From Streptococcus cristatus (GTDB lineage Bacteria; Bacillota; Bacilli; Lactobacillales; Streptococcaceae), in assembly GCF_003943505.1 (NCBI RefSeq), contig NZ_RJPS01000015.1, positions 1 through 35,485 of the forward strand: 35,485 nucleotides of DNA, given 5' to 3'. Position numbers and translations under genes: made by a program. The notes below the pieces were generated by a model. It was given only the letters and a program-made list of their open reading frames with translations, was not told the origin of the DNA and made no database searches. Shown here in pieces: positions 13,294-21,868 of the stretch. Numbering within the stretch: position 1 is the stretch's first letter; every line of letters starts with the position of its first letter.

Positions 13294-13974
13294 ATGGAGA
13301 AAAGTGAACTAGCACGCAAAGACTATGAGGCAGGCATGAAGTACAAAGACATTGCTACCAAGCATGATGTCTCAATTAACACGGTCAAATCATGGCAACG
13401 TAGGCACAAATGGAGCCGTGACAAAAAGGGTGCACCCAAAACTCCAAGAGGTGCACCCAAAGGGAATAAGAATGCAGACGGGCACGGAGCACCTAAAGGA
13501 AACACCAACGCCCTCAAACATGGCTTGTTTGCTAAGTATCTACCTCAAGAGGTGTATGAGATAGCTCAGGAGGTTTCAGAGAAACAGCCTATAGAGATTC
13601 TTTGGGAAAATATCACGCTGACCTATGCTAATCTACTGCATGCACAACGCGTTCTGCATGTGCAAGATGTAGATGATACTACTAGTCTGCTTATAGCTAG
13701 CACCGCCAAAGGTGGCGCAAGTTATGAGATTCATACGGCTTGGGATAAGCAAGGTAAGGCTCTAGCAGCAATAGCAAGGGCTCAGGCAGAGCTTAAAAGT
13801 ATGATTAAGACTTACGACGAGCTAACACGATCGTCTCTTGTAACCGAAGAGCAGAGACAGCGAATTGAACTACTCAAGATCAAGATTGAAAGCAATCAAG
13901 GCTCTAAGTCTGATACAAGTCTTATGGAAGCTCTCTTGAATGCAGTCAAAGGCGGTGACGAAGTTGAAGATTAA
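13294..13974 (+). CDS. terS: Terminase small subunit
   Basis: DNA-recognition subunit of the packaging motor, PBSX/YqaS type, 226 aa. The N-terminal HTH (about residues 10-40) reads YKDIATKHDVSINTVKSWQR. Next is the characteristic linker of GAPKGNKNA- and GAPKGNTNA-type repeats ending in LKHGLF (about 49-77), and then a helical oligomerisation region. I start at ATG 13294 with GGGAGGAGGGC upstream, not the longer frame from 13207, which would read through the terminator. Overlaps terL. Confidence 0.9.
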   Translation: MEKSELARKDYEAGMKYKDIATKHDVSINTVKSWQRRHKWSRDKKGAPKTPRGAPKGNKNADGHGAPKGNTNALKHGLFAKYLPQEVYEIAQEVSEKQPIEILWENITLTYANLLHAQRVLHVQDVDDTTSLLIASTAKGGASYEIHTAWDKQGKALAAIARAQAELKSMIKTYDELTRSSLVTEEQRQRIELLKIKIESNQGSKSDTSLMEALLNAVKGGDEVED

Positions 13975-15253
13975 GTTTTCAAACAAACAATCCGACATCA
14001 TTCGCAGGCCTTTTAATTATGAGTTGGAAGTCAACGAGGGGACTCCTCGAAGCGGCAAGACAACCGCTGGTCATTTTCGCTATGCCAGGTATTTGATTGA
14101 GTCGCCAGACGAGAATCATCTCATTGCTGCATACAACCAGGAACAAGCCTACCGTCTTTTTATTGACGGCGACGGCACAGGTTTAATGCATATCTTCAAC
14201 GGAAACTGTAAAATCAGGCACGACGAGCACGGAGACCACCTCTTAATCGATACACCAAACGGAACAAAGCGCGTCTATTATAAGGGGGGCGGTAAAGCCA
14301 ATAGCGTTGGGGCTATCACTGGTATGTCGCTTGGCTCAGTAGTCTTTTGTGAAATCAATTTACTGAACATGGATTTTATTCAGGAAGCGTTCAGACGGAC
14401 CTGGGCGGCCAAGCTCAGGTATCATCTAGCTGATCTAAACCCTCCAGCTCCTCAGCATCCAGTTATTAAAGATGTCTTTGATGTCCAAAATACACGCTGG
14501 ACTCATTGGACCATGGACGACAATCCAATTCTGTCCGAGGAGCGTAAGCAGTCTATTATTCAATCGCTGAAAAAGAATCCTTATCTCTACAAACGGGACG
14601 TGCTCGGTCAAAGAGTTATGCCTCAAGGCGTCATATACGGCCTATTTGACCTAGAGAGGAATATCAAGGATAGTTTAGTCGGCGAACCTGTAGAAATGTA
14701 TTTCAATGGCGACGGTGGACAATCTGACGCCACCTCGATGTCTTGTAACATCGTTACTAAACATAGAGAGGGCAATAAGACTTTCTTTAGGCTCAACCGT
14801 GTAGCCCACTACTATCACAGTGGTGCTGAGACTGGCCAAGTCAAGGCTATGTCTACCTATGCAGTCGAGCTTCGAGCATTTATCCAGTGGTGTGTTAGCA
14901 AGTATCAAATGCGCTATACCGATGTCTGGATTGACCCAGCGTGTAGATCCTTACGAGAGGAATTGCATAAGCTAGGCATCCGGACAAGAGGAGCCTTAAA
15001 CAATGCCCATGATGTTAGCAGCAAGGCAAAAGGTATCGAGGTAGGGATTGAGCGCGGCCAGAATATCATCTCTTCAGGTCAGTTCCTGCTTATCAATCAT
15101 TCAGAAGAAGAGTATGATCATTATCACTTTTTGAAAGAGATTGGTCTTTACAGTCGTGATGATAATGGGAAACCGATTGATAAAGATAACCACGCGATGG
15201 ACGAATTTAGATATAGTGTGAACGTATTTTATAAACGTTACGCCAATTTTTAG
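13955..15253 (+). CDS. terL: Terminase large subunit
   Basis: ATPase-nuclease packaging motor, PBSX-type family, about 432 aa. Walker A GTPRSGKT at residues about 29-36; Walker B-like SVVFCEINLL around 130. The nuclease domain has GDGGQSDATSM, DVWIDPAC and the late acidic HAMDEFRYS, giving the usual metal-binding aspartates. Start uncertain: GTG 13955 gives an N-terminus typical of the family (TKLKIKFSNKQ); ATG 13940 would add five residues. Either way it overlaps terS, as usual for coupled terminase genes. Confidence 0.93.
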   Translation: MTKLKIKFSNKQSDIIRRPFNYELEVNEGTPRSGKTTAGHFRYARYLIESPDENHLIAAYNQEQAYRLFIDGDGTGLMHIFNGNCKIRHDEHGDHLLIDTPNGTKRVYYKGGGKANSVGAITGMSLGSVVFCEINLLNMDFIQEAFRRTWAAKLRYHLADLNPPAPQHPVIKDVFDVQNTRWTHWTMDDNPILSEERKQSIIQSLKKNPYLYKRDVLGQRVMPQGVIYGLFDLERNIKDSLVGEPVEMYFNGDGGQSDATSMSCNIVTKHREGNKTFFRLNRVAHYYHSGAETGQVKAMSTYAVELRAFIQWCVSKYQMRYTDVWIDPACRSLREELHKLGIRTRGALNNAHDVSSKAKGIEVGIERGQNIISSGQFLLINHSEEEYDHYHFLKEIGLYSRDDNGKPIDKDNHAMDEFRYSVNVFYKRYANF

Positions 15254-15270
15254 CAAAAAGGAGCCGATGA

Positions 15271-16779
15271 ATGGGCATTATACAATTTGTCAAAAATCTA
15301 TTTAAGAGAGGACAGTACGCAATGACTACAGAAAGTCTCGCAAGTATCACAGACCATCCTAAAATCGCAGTGACAAGCGCAGAGTATCGTCGAATCAATG
15401 AGAATCTAAGATACTATCAGAGCAAGATTGAGAAGATAACATACATGAATACGGACGGCATCAAGAAGCAAAGAGAAGCGACTCATTTGCCAATTGCTCG
15501 GACCGCTGCCAAGAAGATTGCTAGTCTGGTCTTTAACGAGCAGGCAACAATCAAGTTGGATGATGAACAAGCGGACGCATTCATCCAAGAAACATTGAAG
15601 AACGACCGCTTTAACAAGAATTTTGAGCGATACCTTGAAAGTTGTCTAGCCCTGGGTGGTCTTGCTATGCGCCCTTATGTAGACAACGGACGAGTGCGAG
15701 TGTCATTTATTCAAGCGCCTGTCTTTCTACCGCTTCAATCTAACACCCAAGACGTTTCAAGCGCTGGTATCGTGACTAAAACGATTAAATCAGCAGGCCA
15801 GAAGAACATCTACTACACCTTAATTGAGTTTCACGAATGGGGCAAGGATGGGAAGTACATCATTTCAAACGAGCTATACAGGTCTGAAAGCTCTGAACAA
15901 GTTGGTGTGCGTGTGCCGTTGGCAGAAGTCTACGAGGATCTAGAAGAACAAGTTGAACTTGACGGTCTAACAAGGCCGCTTTTTTCTTACCTAAAACCGC
16001 CCGGGATGAACAACAAGGACATCAATTCGCCCCTAGGTCTATCTATCTTCGATAATGCCAAGAGTACGATTGATTTTATCAATACGACTTATGATGAGTT
16101 CAAATGGGAAGTCAAGATGGGCCAACGTCGAGTGGCTGTTCCTGAGAATCTGACAGAAACCAGAATGGTATCTGACGACGGTGATATTAACATCGTCAAG
16201 CGCTTTGACGCTGAGCAAAATGTCTACTTGCGCTTGTCGAATAGCGACATGGATGGCGGAAACATCACTGACCTCACAACAGCAATCAGAGCAGATGACT
16301 ACATCAAGAGTATCAACGAAGGCCTAGCGCTCTTTGAAATGCTTTTAGGTGTGTCTGCCGGTATGTTTACGTTTGACGGCCAGAGCTTGAAGACAGCTAC
16401 TGAGGTTGTCAGCGAGAACTCAGACACTTACCAAATGAGAAACAGTATTGTCAGCTTGGTCGAGCAATCGCTGAAAGAGTTGATCATTTCGATCTGCGAG
16501 CTTGGAAGTCTTTACGAGCTATACAATGGTCCGATCCCTCAAATGGAGAAGATTGCAATCAATCTGGATGATGGTGTCTTCACTGACAAGAACAACGAGC
16601 TTGACTATTGGACTAAAGCTTTGGCTAGTGGCATTGTCAGCAAGGCTCACGCTATCCAAAAGGCATTTAACATGTCAGAGGTCGAAGCTAAGAAGATGAT
16701 CCAGGCAATCAATCAGGAGACGATGGACACGGCTAACAGCCAGCGAACGCAAGAAGACATTGACTTGTACGGGGAGTGA
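15271..16779 (+). CDS. Portal protein, SPP1 gp6 / A118 type
   Basis: Forms the dodecameric ring at the capsid vertex through which DNA passes, 502 aa, the normal length for the A118-like group. Typical features: RYYQSKIEKITYMNTDG near the N-terminus, LPIARTAAKKIASLVFNE (about 72-89), a long central stem/wing region, and SAGMFTFDGQSLKTATEV in the conserved C-terminal part. GGAGCCGATGA is just before the ATG. Placed between terL and the MuF-like gene as in SPP1-like gene orders. Confidence 0.92.
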   Translation: MGIIQFVKNLFKRGQYAMTTESLASITDHPKIAVTSAEYRRINENLRYYQSKIEKITYMNTDGIKKQREATHLPIARTAAKKIASLVFNEQATIKLDDEQADAFIQETLKNDRFNKNFERYLESCLALGGLAMRPYVDNGRVRVSFIQAPVFLPLQSNTQDVSSAGIVTKTIKSAGQKNIYYTLIEFHEWGKDGKYIISNELYRSESSEQVGVRVPLAEVYEDLEEQVELDGLTRPLFSYLKPPGMNNKDINSPLGLSIFDNAKSTIDFINTTYDEFKWEVKMGQRRVAVPENLTETRMVSDDGDINIVKRFDAEQNVYLRLSNSDMDGGNITDLTTAIRADDYIKSINEGLALFEMLLGVSAGMFTFDGQSLKTATEVVSENSDTYQMRNSIVSLVEQSLKELIISICELGSLYELYNGPIPQMEKIAINLDDGVFTDKNNELDYWTKALASGIVSKAHAIQKAFNMSEVEAKKMIQAINQETMDTANSQRTQEDIDLYGE

Positions 16780-16783
16780 TTAA

Positions 16784-16912
16784 ATGAACATAATTTCAAG
16801 GATTTTCTCGTTAGCTCCAAACCCTGCCAAGCTCTTCATGGAAAAGTCAGGAACATTGCTAGAGAGGATGCTAAATGAAAGGAAACAAGAGACCACCAAT
16901 TCAATTCAATGA
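16784..16912 (+). CDS. Tiny ORF between portal and minor capsid gene, 42 aa
   Basis: Begins MNIISRIFSLAPNPAKLFME. GGGGAGTGATT lies directly before ATG 16784. It overlaps the start of the next gene by 38 bp in another frame. Good ribosome binding site and position, but no recognised family; it could also be a leader peptide coupling translation of the toxin-bearing minor capsid gene. Confidence 0.45.
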   Translation: MNIISRIFSLAPNPAKLFMEKSGTLLERMLNERKQETTNSIQ

Positions 16913-18524
16913 CGAGCAACTGCTACTTCAAGCTAGCAACGTGGCAGACATCTATCACCAGCTGGCTTTGGATTTGTTTGATAACGTGGTCGAACGTGTG
17001 ACAGAACGTGGTACTGTCTATCTTGATAAGCAACCCTACATCTGGCAACTTGAGAAGATGCAACAGATGCACATGCTCAACGAGGAGAATCTGAAGCTAA
17101 TCTCTGAATACTCTGGAGTAGCCGAAGAACAACTGCGCTATATCGTCGAAAACGAGGGTTTGAAGCTCTACACAGACACGAAACAACAGCTTTTGGAAGA
17201 TTTAGGCAGAGGATCCGCAGGAGATAGTAACCACATTCAAGAAATTCTTGCTGATTATGCTAGTCAAGCGGTCGGAGATATCCACAACCTAATCAACACG
17301 ACACTTCCTAAAGCCGTTATTGGGGCTTATCAAGGTATCATTGAGCAATCTGTCGCTAGAGTTGTTACTGGCCTGTCTACGGCTGATAAGGCTATTTCTG
17401 ACACGGTCATGAAATGGCAAGAGAAAGGTTTTCAAGGGTTCCAAGATAGCGCTGGGCGAAACTGGAAGATAGATAACTACGCCCGGATGGTTATTAAGAC
17501 GACAACCTATCGAACTTTCCGAGAAATGCGAACGAGACCAGCTGAAGAATTGGGCATTGATACTTTTTATTACTCTAAAAAAAGCTCCGCCCGTGAAATG
17601 TGTGCACCTTTGCAGCATCAGATAGTAACTTACGGACCAGCTCGAATGGAAAATGGCGAGCGTATTCTATCTTTGGAAGACTATGGATATGGTAAGCCCG
17701 GCGGTTGTCTTGGTATTCATTGCGGTCACATGCTGACGCCTTTCATTCCAGGAGCAAACTACAAGCCTGATTTGGGAGAGGACGTGGCAGAGATAACGCC
17801 AGAGCAAGCAATCGAAAACGCCAACGCAGAGGCTAAGCAGAGAGCGCTAGAGCGGTCCATCAGAGCGAACAAGGAAAAGCTCCACGTCGCTGAGAAATTA
17901 GGCGATAAAGAGCTGATAGAAAAATATAATAGCAAGGTTAGGATCCAGCAGGGAGCCATGAGAGACTATCTCAAACAGCATCCGTTTCTACATCGTGATT
18001 ATGCTAGAGAGAAGTACTACTACAATGATGACGCTGTTCAAAAGTTATACAAAACTATTGACAAACGCTCTAAAAAGGAGTATTCTGAAATACTACGAAA
18101 TTTGGGAAACAAAGCGCCCAAGTCTTATAGTGATTTCCAAACCCTGAGCCGTTCTGAAAAGGAATCTTTGAGGTATGATAATAGGATTGTCAATTATTTC
18201 AAGGGGGGCATCCAAGAAAAACTGTCTGACAAGCAGAAACAGCTGGCAGTGGAGGCTTACTTTAATTTCAAGAATGACGGTATAGTGTTTGGAGACCACG
18301 CAATAGCTCGCTACATAGAGCGTATGAGACGCAATGATGGCACGTTCACCTACAACTATGACACGGTCAAAACAGCCTTTTCTCTGCCTCCTAACTACGT
18401 ATCAGAGCAGAATGGCAGACTTGCAAGATACTATAACGGTATCCTCTACATCACTGAGCCTGATACAGATATTGTAGTAACTATGATGAAACGTAAAAAA
18501 CTGAAAGGATTTAAACCATTATGA
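16875..18524 (+). CDS. Minor capsid (MuF-like) protein with C-terminal toxin-like domain
   Basis: Protein of 549 aa. Residues 1 to about 300 match phage minor capsid protein 2, the MuF counterpart in this gene order: FREMRTRPAEELGIDTFYYS, then SAREMCAPLQHQIV and GGCLGIHCGH. Residues about 300-385 are a Lys/Glu-rich helical linker. Residues about 385-549 form an extra domain. It contains His475 and Arg479 (DHAIARYIERMRR), a YYNGILYIT strand, and Thr536 near the end (DTDIVVTMMKRKK). That His/Arg/Thr layout over helix-then-sheet resembles BECR/RelE-type RNases (DUF4258-like), the toxins known to be fused to MuF proteins of temperate phages. The next gene, starting in its stop codon, looks like the immunity protein. 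Toxin activity is inferred. Confidence 0.85.
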   Translation: MKGNKRPPIQFNDEQLLLQASNVADIYHQLALDLFDNVVERVTERGTVYLDKQPYIWQLEKMQQMHMLNEENLKLISEYSGVAEEQLRYIVENEGLKLYTDTKQQLLEDLGRGSAGDSNHIQEILADYASQAVGDIHNLINTTLPKAVIGAYQGIIEQSVARVVTGLSTADKAISDTVMKWQEKGFQGFQDSAGRNWKIDNYARMVIKTTTYRTFREMRTRPAEELGIDTFYYSKKSSAREMCAPLQHQIVTYGPARMENGERILSLEDYGYGKPGGCLGIHCGHMLTPFIPGANYKPDLGEDVAEITPEQAIENANAEAKQRALERSIRANKEKLHVAEKLGDKELIEKYNSKVRIQQGAMRDYLKQHPFLHRDYAREKYYYNDDAVQKLYKTIDKRSKKEYSEILRNLGNKAPKSYSDFQTLSRSEKESLRYDNRIVNYFKGGIQEKLSDKQKQLAVEAYFNFKNDGIVFGDHAIARYIERMRRNDGTFTYNYDTVKTAFSLPPNYVSEQNGRLARYYNGILYITEPDTDIVVTMMKRKKLKGFKPL

Positions 18525-18802
18525 GATGCAGTCAACAAGTATTAGACATGCTAAAGCAAGCAGTCAGTGGTCAGATTGATAATTTTTGGGATTTCTCCTT
18601 TAAGTTTAACGCCCTTTTTGGAGAAGATGAGGACTTTGCCAAGGCTTGGGACAATGAAAACCCTGAAATGTTTGACGCTCTTAATGACTTTGAGCTGATG
18701 ATGTTTTTAGAGGAGCACGACCCAAGTGATAAGCAAGGATTTATCAACTTCCTAACGCCTTACTACGAAAAGGCAAAGCAATTAGTAAAAATTAGCGCTT
18801 AG
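18521..18802 (+). CDS. Putative immunity protein for the MuF-fused toxin
   Basis: Protein of 93 aa, family not recognised. Strongly acidic: 18 Asp/Glu against 8 Lys/Arg, with GEDEDFAKAWDNENPEMFD in the middle; helical and rich in Phe/Leu. Small acidic proteins encoded straight after a nuclease toxin are typically immunity proteins that occupy the basic active site. ATGA overlap with the toxin-bearing gene ensures co-translation. A terminator begins inside its last codons, so toxin and immunity genes end as a unit. It is not a structural protein usual at this point of the head operon. Confidence 0.6.
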   Translation: MRCSQQVLDMLKQAVSGQIDNFWDFSFKFNALFGEDEDFAKAWDNENPEMFDALNDFELMMFLEEHDPSDKQGFINFLTPYYEKAKQLVKISA

Positions 18803-18823
18803 TACAATCTAGGCGCTTTTCTT
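18794..18823 (+). terminator. Terminator closing the toxin-immunity cassette
   Basis: AGCGCTTAG (18794-18802) pairs with CTAGGCGCT (18809-18817), 9 bp with one G-U pair, 6-nt loop, then TTTTCTT. The TAG stop codon of the immunity gene is part of the stem. Confidence 0.75.
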
Positions 18824-18851
18824 ATGCCCAAAATCAAAAAGGAGTAAAGAA

Positions 18852-19118
18852 ATGAGATACAGAAAGAAGCCTGTTGAGGTTGATGCGGTGCGTTGGAACG
18901 GCAATAACCATAAAGAAGTGATTGACTTTGCAGAGAATAAGATTTGGTTCGATGGACTTGGGAACATATGGATTGCTACACTTGAAGGTGATATGGTGGC
19001 CAAAAAGGGAGATTATATCATCAAAGGCGTGCAAGGTGAATTTTACCCATGCAAGCCAGATATTTTTGCAGAAACATACGAAGAGCTGGAGTATCTGAAT
19101 ATTTTAGATACTATTTAG
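18852..19118 (+). CDS. Conserved phage protein, 88 aa
   Basis: A widespread small phage protein: begins MRYRKKPVEVDAVRWNGNN and has the conserved core GDYIIKGVQGEFYPCKPDIF, then ETYEEL. Function unknown. AAAAAGGAGTAAAGAA precedes the ATG. It stands between two terminators, so it may be transcribed at a level different from the genes around it. Confidence 0.8.
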   Translation: MRYRKKPVEVDAVRWNGNNHKEVIDFAENKIWFDGLGNIWIATLEGDMVAKKGDYIIKGVQGEFYPCKPDIFAETYEELEYLNILDTI

Positions 19119-19177
19119 GAGGTGGTCACTCATCTTGACTGGTAGGAAAGACTACTTAAAACTACTCAAAAATACAT

Positions 19178-19210
19178 AAACCGTATGGAAATCCAGACGG
19201 TTTTTATTTT
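19178..19210 (+). terminator. Terminator before the scaffold/capsid genes
   Basis: AAACCGT (19178-19184) pairs with ACGGTTT (19197-19203), with an inner TGGA/TCCA helix, then TTTTTATTTT. Confidence 0.75.
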
Positions 19211-19233
19211 GCCCTGGAGCATGGCGTAAAACT

Positions 19234-19276
19234 GTCTTAATTTGTCCATGTGACGTAAAAAAGGAGGAGTTAAGAC
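19234..19276 (+). promoter_or_regulatory. Hairpin leader around the scaffold ribosome binding site
   Basis: GTCTTAA (19234-19240) pairs with TTAAGAC (19270-19276), which ends exactly before the scaffold ATG. The 29-nt loop presents AAAAAAGGAGGAG. A smaller GTC/GAC helix lies in the loop. This may stabilise the mRNA or tune translation of an abundant product. Confidence 0.45.
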
Positions 19277-19858
19277 ATGAGTCTTAAACGTGAAATGTTA
19301 GTTGAGGCAGGTATCGAAGACAAGGCTGTCATTGACAATATTATGCAAGCGTACGGTGCAGGTATTGAAAATGCCAAGTCACAAGCCAAATCGGAACTAC
19401 AAGCCGAAAACGAAACATTAAAACAGCAGCTTGAGCAACAAACCCAAGCTATCAATGAACTACAGGCCAAAGAGGGAGCAAGTGCTGAAAGCAAACAACA
19501 GCTTGAAGAACTAAAAGCCCAATTTGACCAGTACAAACTGGATAGTGAGGCAAACCTTGCTCAGGTCACTAAAACAAACGCTGTAGCCCTTGCTTTGAAA
19601 GATGTAGGAGCTTACAACTCTGAGGACTTGATGAAGTTCATTGACTTAGACAAAATTAGCCTAGGAGAAGATGGAAAGCCTCAATTAGAGGACACAATCA
19701 ACAGTCTCAAGGAGTCTAGTCCTTACTTGTTCCATCAAGAGCAAGGGCAAGCAAAGCCGCAACCACGCTTTTCTGCCGGCGGGAATCCACCTGCAGATTC
19801 TGGCACAGAATTGTCGGAAGAAGATAAAGCCTTATACGCTGGCTTTGATAGCGTATAA
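19277..19858 (+). CDS. Scaffolding protein (phage GP20 type)
   Basis: Guides assembly of the capsid shell and leaves before DNA packaging, 193 aa. Pattern of the minor structural GP20/scaffold family: N-terminal helix (LKREMLVEAGIEDKAVIDNI), a long Gln/Glu-rich coiled coil (about residues 35-95), then LALKDVGAYNSEDLMKFIDL and the disordered Pro/Gly-rich C-terminus. Strong AAGGAGGAG site. Immediately before the major capsid gene, the standard order. Confidence 0.88.
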   Translation: MSLKREMLVEAGIEDKAVIDNIMQAYGAGIENAKSQAKSELQAENETLKQQLEQQTQAINELQAKEGASAESKQQLEELKAQFDQYKLDSEANLAQVTKTNAVALALKDVGAYNSEDLMKFIDLDKISLGEDGKPQLEDTINSLKESSPYLFHQEQGQAKPQPRFSAGGNPPADSGTELSEEDKALYAGFDSV

Positions 19859-19890
19859 AATCAAAAATAAAGAAAAGAGGAATATTACAC

Positions 19891-20715
19891 ATGGCAGTAA
19901 ATTACGCAGCTAAATTTGATGGAAAGGTAGATGAGCGTTTTGCTAAAGAGGCCCTATCTACTGGAATTATTAACCAAGATTTTGATTTTACTGGTGTTGA
20001 CACGGTTAAGGTCTACTCAGTTCCTACGTCAGGAATGAATGATTATAAGACAACCGGCCAGAACCGATACGGCGAGGCTGAGGAACTTGGCAACACCGTT
20101 CAAACTATGGTACTCAAGAAAGATCGTTCTTTCACCTTTACCATTGACAAGAAGTCTGAACAAGACACCAACGGAATTATGGAAGCGGGTAAAGCTCTTG
20201 CACGTCAGTTGTCAGAAGTCGTTATTCCTGAAGTTGATACTTACCGTTTTGCGACTATCGTAGCCGGTGCAGACTCAAGCCATATCGTAACCGCAGCAGT
20301 GACCAAAGACAACGCTTATGAGGCTGTTCTTGATGGCCAGGTTAAGCTAACTGACGCTTTTGTCCCAACGGCTGGTCGTGTCTTGCATGTGTCGCCTAAA
20401 TTCTACAAACTTATCAAGCTTGACCCAACCTTCGTGAAGAATTCTGACCTTGGTCAAGAAATCACAATCAAAGGTCAAGTAGGTATGATTGACGGTTTGC
20501 CAGTCGTTTTGACTCCTACATCGCGTTTGCCACAAAATGTAGAGTTCATCATTGCTCACCCAGTAGCCACGTCATCTCCTGTGAAGTTAGAAGACTACAA
20601 AATCCACGACAACCCTCCAGGAATTAACGGCAAGCTTGTTGAGGGTCGCATCCGCTATGACGCTTTCGTTCTTGACAACAAGAAAAAAGCTATCTATGTT
20701 CACAAATCAGCATAA
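19891..20715 (+). CDS. Major capsid protein
   Basis: Shell protein of 274 aa. Begins MAVNYAAKFDGKVDERFAKE. Contains SGMNDYKTTGQNRYGEAEEL, then SFTFTIDKKSEQDTNGIMEA and the C-terminal RIRYDAFVLDNKKKAIYVH, the usual layout for the HK97-fold coat proteins that follow a GP20 scaffold in Gram-positive siphophages. AAAGAGGAATATTACAC precedes the ATG. Codons look well optimised compared with the neighbouring early genes, fitting high expression. Confidence 0.88.
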   Translation: MAVNYAAKFDGKVDERFAKEALSTGIINQDFDFTGVDTVKVYSVPTSGMNDYKTTGQNRYGEAEELGNTVQTMVLKKDRSFTFTIDKKSEQDTNGIMEAGKALARQLSEVVIPEVDTYRFATIVAGADSSHIVTAAVTKDNAYEAVLDGQVKLTDAFVPTAGRVLHVSPKFYKLIKLDPTFVKNSDLGQEITIKGQVGMIDGLPVVLTPTSRLPQNVEFIIAHPVATSSPVKLEDYKIHDNPPGINGKLVEGRIRYDAFVLDNKKKAIYVHKSA

Positions 20716-20728
20716 GGGAGGATAAGTA

Positions 20729-20929
20729 ATGACTAAAAAGAAAACTGAGGAAACCACTGAGGAAGTGGTAGAAACGCAAGAAGTAACTGAGGAAACCACT
20801 GAGGAAGTGGTAGATTCAGTTTCTTCTAAGAAGTCGGTTACTGTGACTAAGGGCGGGGTATCTTTTACCCTGTCTGACCCTATCATGATTTCAGCCTTTG
20901 AAAATCAAGGCTACGAAGTGGAGGAATAA
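20729..20929 (+). CDS. Small acidic head-region protein, 66 aa
   Basis: The N-terminal half is a low-complexity Thr/Glu repeat (TEETTEEVV twice, about residues 6-28), encoded by a perfect 30-bp DNA repeat. The C-terminal half (KSVTVTKGGVSFTLSDPIMI) is a small beta domain. GGGAGGATAAGT precedes the ATG. Similar short proteins follow the major capsid gene in related phages; possibly a head decoration or fibre element, unproven. Confidence 0.65.
   Translation: MTKKKTEETTEEVVETQEVTEETTEEVVDSVSSKKSVTVTKGGVSFTLSDPIMISAFENQGYEVEE
20743..20814 (+). repeat. Perfect 30-bp repeat inside a coding region
   Basis: Copies at 20743-20772 and 20785-20814, 12 bp apart and in frame (42-bp period), so copy-number change would add or remove 14 residues without frameshift. 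Confidence 0.9.
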
Positions 20930-20934
20930 ATTAA

Positions 20935-21132
20935 ATGGCACAATTTAAAGCTAAAGCAAATTTCTACCTGGTCCAATCTGATCGTCACTTTGACGAAGGA
21001 AAAGTCTATGACTTGCAAGTAAGTGAAGCGGACAAAATCAACAAAATGTATAAGGCTGCGTTCGACGAAGATGGCTTAGAGCGCATCGAAGAAGAAGCTA
21101 AGAATGCGAAGGCGGCCGATACCGCCTCGTAA
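20935..21132 (+). CDS. Small head protein, 65 aa
   Basis: Not recognised by name; begins MAQFKAKANFYLVQSDRHFD with the pattern common in short phage proteins between capsid and connector genes, ending in an Ala/Glu-rich helix. Start five bases after the previous stop; no strong Shine-Dalgarno beyond GTGGAGGAA about 15 nt upstream. Confidence 0.65.
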   Translation: MAQFKAKANFYLVQSDRHFDEGKVYDLQVSEADKINKMYKAAFDEDGLERIEEEAKNAKAADTAS

Positions 21133-21144
21133 GGAGGTGAGTAG

Positions 21145-21546
21145 ATGACCTACTTAACAAAAGATGAGTACGAAGAGCTTGGTTTTGACGTGGATGGCGA
21201 TTTTGACAAATTGCTGAAGCGTGCAGAACTCGCTATCGATGCATATATTCGGGATTTTTACTCTCGAAATAGCTTCGATAGCGACCACGATGCTCGGAAA
21301 AAGGCTGTCAAACTTGCTACAGCTTTCCAGATTGCTTATTTGGACAGCTCAGGGATCATGACTGCTGAGGACAAGCAAGCAATGGCCAGCATGACCGTTG
21401 GGCGGACCTCTGTCAGTTATCGTGGAGGTAATCAAAACAGCGCTCAGATGCTTTCGTTGGCTGAAAGATACAATCTATCTAGAGATGCTGAAAACTGGCT
21501 GAAATTAGCTGGATTTGGCTTTGCGAGGGTTGATTATGATAGATAA
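21145..21546 (+). CDS. Head-tail connector (gp6/gp15-like adaptor)
   Basis: Protein of 133 aa, helical: MTYLTKDEYEELGFDVDGDF, then AELAIDAYIRDFYS, AVKLATAFQIAYLDSSG and SVSYRGGNQ. This matches phage DNA-packaging/adaptor proteins that sit beneath the portal. GTAAGGAGGTGAGTAG gives a very strong ribosome binding site. First of four tightly packed connector genes. Confidence 0.8.
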   Translation: MTYLTKDEYEELGFDVDGDFDKLLKRAELAIDAYIRDFYSRNSFDSDHDARKKAVKLATAFQIAYLDSSGIMTAEDKQAMASMTVGRTSVSYRGGNQNSAQMLSLAERYNLSRDAENWLKLAGFGFARVDYDR

Positions 21547-21868
21547 AAGAATGCTACCGGATTCCGTAACGATTCAAAAAAAATTGAGCAAGGACGATTG
21601 GGGGAAAGAAACTTATGCAGAGCCTCTTTTGCTCTCTCCGTGCAAATTCGATAGGACGTTCTCTCAGACCGGATCAGGCAATCACCAGAGCGAAAATAAA
21701 CCATCAACAGTGATTGTATATCACAAATACTGCCCTGTAGAGCTAGACAAGAGCTTTATAGGCGGTGTTGTTGATGATAAAGGGACGCTCTACATTGTCC
21801 GCAGCATCATCCCTCAATATCATCCATTCACTAAGAAGCTTCTGGCTTACGAAATCGAGGTGATTTGA
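21536..21868 (+). CDS. Minor capsid protein 1-type (head completion)
   Basis: Protein of 110 aa: MIDKRMLPDSVTIQKKLSKD, PCKFDRTFSQTGSG, then TVIVYHKYCPVELD and LYIVRSIIPQYHPF. Pattern of the minor capsid family found second in this block, a stopper-like role inferred by position. ATG 21536 with GCGAGGGTTGATT upstream is preferred to the longer frame. Overlaps both neighbours (11 bp upstream, 1 bp downstream). Confidence 0.75.
   Translation: MIDKRMLPDSVTIQKKLSKDDWGKETYAEPLLLSPCKFDRTFSQTGSGNHQSENKPSTVIVYHKYCPVELDKSFIGGVVDDKGTLYIVRSIIPQYHPFTKKLLAYEIEVI

Noticed and set aside
19135..19162. Promoter TTGACT-16-TAAAAC before the scaffold gene
   Set aside because: A terminator follows within 16 bases, so it could not serve the scaffold gene; the -10 is poor.
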